A stretch of DNA of 6,106 nucleotides from Parcubacteria group bacterium Greene0416_79. GTDB taxonomy: Bacteria; Patescibacteriota; Minisyncoccia; Phycocordibacterales; UBA10002. Where the stretch lies: NCBI GenBank assembly GCA_007375655.1, contig VMES01000018.1, positions 1 to 6,106 on the forward strand. Direction: 5' to 3'. Under the pieces are notes generated by a model that did not search any database, was not told the origin of the DNA, and worked only from the letters and a program-made list of their open reading frames with translations. Below are positions 4,791 through 6,106 of the stretch, piece by piece (the first letter of the stretch is position 1; each line of letters begins with the position of its first letter). A program made the position numbers and the translations under genes.

Positions 4791-5671
4791 ATGTCTATCA
4801 CCGTTGGCATCGGACTTGCATTTGTCGCCATGCTCTCTTGGGGCATTGGGGATTTTCTTATACAGAAATCCACCCGCAAGATTGGGGATACCGAGACGCT
4901 CTTTCTCATCTCCTTTTTTTGGCGCGCTTGTGCTCGTTCCTTTTGTCTATGACGATCTGCCGGCGCTTTTTGCCGAGGGAGAAGCGCGGAACCTTGCCGT
5001 GCTGGTCGTCGGCGCGCTTGTCTTGTTTGTGGCGACACTCCTTAACTTTGAGGCGCTCCGCGTCGGTAAGCTCTCGGTCGTGGAGCCGATCTGGTCGCTT
5101 GAAATCGTTGCGGCGGCGACCGCGGCGTTTTTTGTGCTCGGGGAGACGCTCGCGTTTAGAGAGTTTACGCTTATCGTCTACCTTATGCTTGGGCTCTTTC
5201 TCGTTTCCTTCCGCGGCAAGATTTTTTCGCACCGCCACTTTCTGGAGCGCGGGGTCTGGCTCGCGCTTCTCGGGGCGGTTTCTATGGGTCTCGCGAACTT
5301 TTTCGTGGGGTGGGGCGCGCGGCTCACCGACGCCCTCGTCATGAACTTTACATTTCATGTCGTTATTGCCGCGCTTTCAGGCGCGTATCTTCTGCTTCTC
5401 GGCCGTTTTCGCCGGGCGTTTCGGGATCTTCTTGCCTACCGCGCGTCGCTCATTCCGATGATCATTACCGACAATGCGGCGTGGGTTGCCTACGCGTTCG
5501 CCATGGCGCTCATTCCAATTGGCATCGCCGACCGCGCTCTCGGAGAGCTACATCATCATCGCGGTCCTTCTCGGGCTTGCGGTTGGACGCGAACGGTTGG
5601 AGGTTCATCAGCGGGTCGGGCTTGTCGTGTCGGTTGCGGTGGCCGTCCTGCTCGCGGCAGTCGCGGCATAG
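4791..5671 (+). pseudogene. DMT/EamA-family transporter broken by two +1 frameshifts
   Basis: Three successive frames together encode one EamA-type drug/metabolite transporter of about 292 residues, the usual length, with roughly ten membrane helices in two EamA repeats. Frame one (ATG 4791) gives MSITVGIGLAFVAMLSWGIG and continues to LISFF. At a run of seven T (4914-4920) one extra base moves the reading to the frame of GALVLVPFVYDDL, which continues through EPIWSLEIVAAATAAFFVLG and GETLAFREFTLIV, the end of repeat one, into repeat two. Near 5527-5533 (GCCGACC) a second extra base is needed to reach TALSESYIIIAVLLGLAVG and the stop at 5671. Read without correction, the first frame stops at 4952 and the middle frame runs to 5679 with a non-membrane arginine-rich tail. 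Either the gene is decaying or the sequence has two indel errors. EamA proteins export metabolites; the substrate cannot be told. Confidence 0.8.
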
Positions 5672-5690
5672 CATGGTAGACTAAAGGCGT

Positions 5691-6106
5691 ATGGAAGCGT
5701 TTCTTGACACCAAGTTTTTTTGGACGATTTTGCATCTTATCGGTGTCGCGATGGGACTCGGCGGCGCGTTGTTTGGCGATTTTTTGTTTTTTGCGGCGGC
5801 AAAAAACGGAGTCATCTCGCGTCCGGAACTCTCCGCGCTCAAGAAAGCCGGTCTTTTTGTCTGGTACGGGGTGCTTATACTTCTCATCTCCGGCGCGGGG
5901 CTCTTTTTCCTTGATTCCGTGAGATACCTCGCTTCTTCAAAGTTTCTCGCTAAGATGTTTATAGTCGGCGTCATCGCCATAAACGGCGCGATTTTTCATG
6001 GCGTGCATCTCAAGACCTTGAAGCGGCTTGTCGGCGCCACACTCCGCGAATCAACGCTCTTTCGCGGCGCGAGCGCGGGAATCTTTGCAAGCGGCGCGGT
6101 CTCGGT
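5691..6106 (+). CDS. Unrecognised multi-helix membrane protein (3' truncated by window end)
   Basis: An open frame of 138 codons starts at ATG 5691 and is still open at the right edge. It begins MEAFLDTKFFWTILHLIGVA. Membrane helices are expected at about 10-36, 54-75 and 86-107, and a fourth begins near 124. Short, charged loops separate them, with ISRPELSALKKAG (42-54) and KTLKRLVGATLRES (108-121). Histidines sit in or at the ends of helices: His15 in helix one, His103 and His106 in FHGVH at the end of helix three. This pattern is seen in heme- or copper-binding membrane proteins such as the CopD/DUF2269 type, but I cannot assign it. A weak AAAGG (5683-5687) precedes the start by 3 nt. The start lies 19 nt after the transporter stop, so the two are probably co-transcribed. 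Confidence 0.75.
   Translation, partial: MEAFLDTKFFWTILHLIGVAMGLGGALFGDFLFFAAAKNGVISRPELSALKKAGLFVWYGVLILLISGAGLFFLDSVRYLASSKFLAKMFIVGVIAINGAIFHGVHLKTLKRLVGATLRESTLFRGASAGIFASGAVS

Noticed and set aside
5310..5684. Open frame giving a 124-residue Arg/Ser-rich protein
   Set aside because: It overlaps the EamA gene in another frame and lacks membrane or domain features; it is a shadow.
1..6106. CRISPR array, tRNA or rRNA gene
   Set aside because: I found no regularly spaced repeats of suitable length, no tRNA cloverleaf with conserved arms, and no rRNA-like sequence on either strand.

Overview
The window looks like a chromosomal segment of an uncultivated bacterium, most likely a member of the Candidate Phyla Radiation (Patescibacteria, Parcubacteria-like). 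The reasons are the protein style of FtsE/FtsX and CTP synthase, short genes on one strand, starts with almost no Shine-Dalgarno sequence, and GCGAAGC-type mini-hairpins between genes. This placement is an inference from the sequence alone. All genes I accept lie on the + strand.

Layout: (1) 1-1598 holds the 3' part of ftsE and a complete ftsX, the ATPase and permease of the FtsEX complex that controls peptidoglycan hydrolysis at division. They are separated by 181 nt filled with inverted repeats, including a 105-nt element bounded by 21-nt arms. (2) 1599-1695 is a pyrG leader with a long two-part hairpin and competing outer pairings. It is followed by pyrG (1696-3372), a complete CTP synthase with a short repeat-encoded insertion in its glutaminase domain. 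(3) 3373-4636 is an accessory islet of lower GC: an ArsR-like winged-helix regulator, an ASCH/DUF3850 protein and a basic protein resembling BECR-fold (barnase/EndoU/colicin/RelE) nucleases. The regulator and ASCH genes are each preceded by the same palindrome; the second copy lies inside the last codons of the regulator. (4) 4599-4790 is a non-coding stretch rich in structure: a hairpin over the BECR-like stop codon, a perfect-stem three-way junction and one more hairpin. (5) 4791-5671 is a DMT/EamA-type transporter broken by two +1 frameshifts. (6) 5691-6106 is the start of an unrecognised multi-helix membrane protein that runs off the window.

Working together: ftsEX and pyrG are core cell-division and nucleotide genes. 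The islet looks like a self-regulated unit whose two effectors both belong to folds that bind or cut RNA. Its twin palindromes suggest that the winged-helix protein controls itself and the ASCH gene. The most unusual items are this islet with its coding-embedded operator, the ftsE-ftsX spacer element, and the three-way-junction element before the broken transporter.
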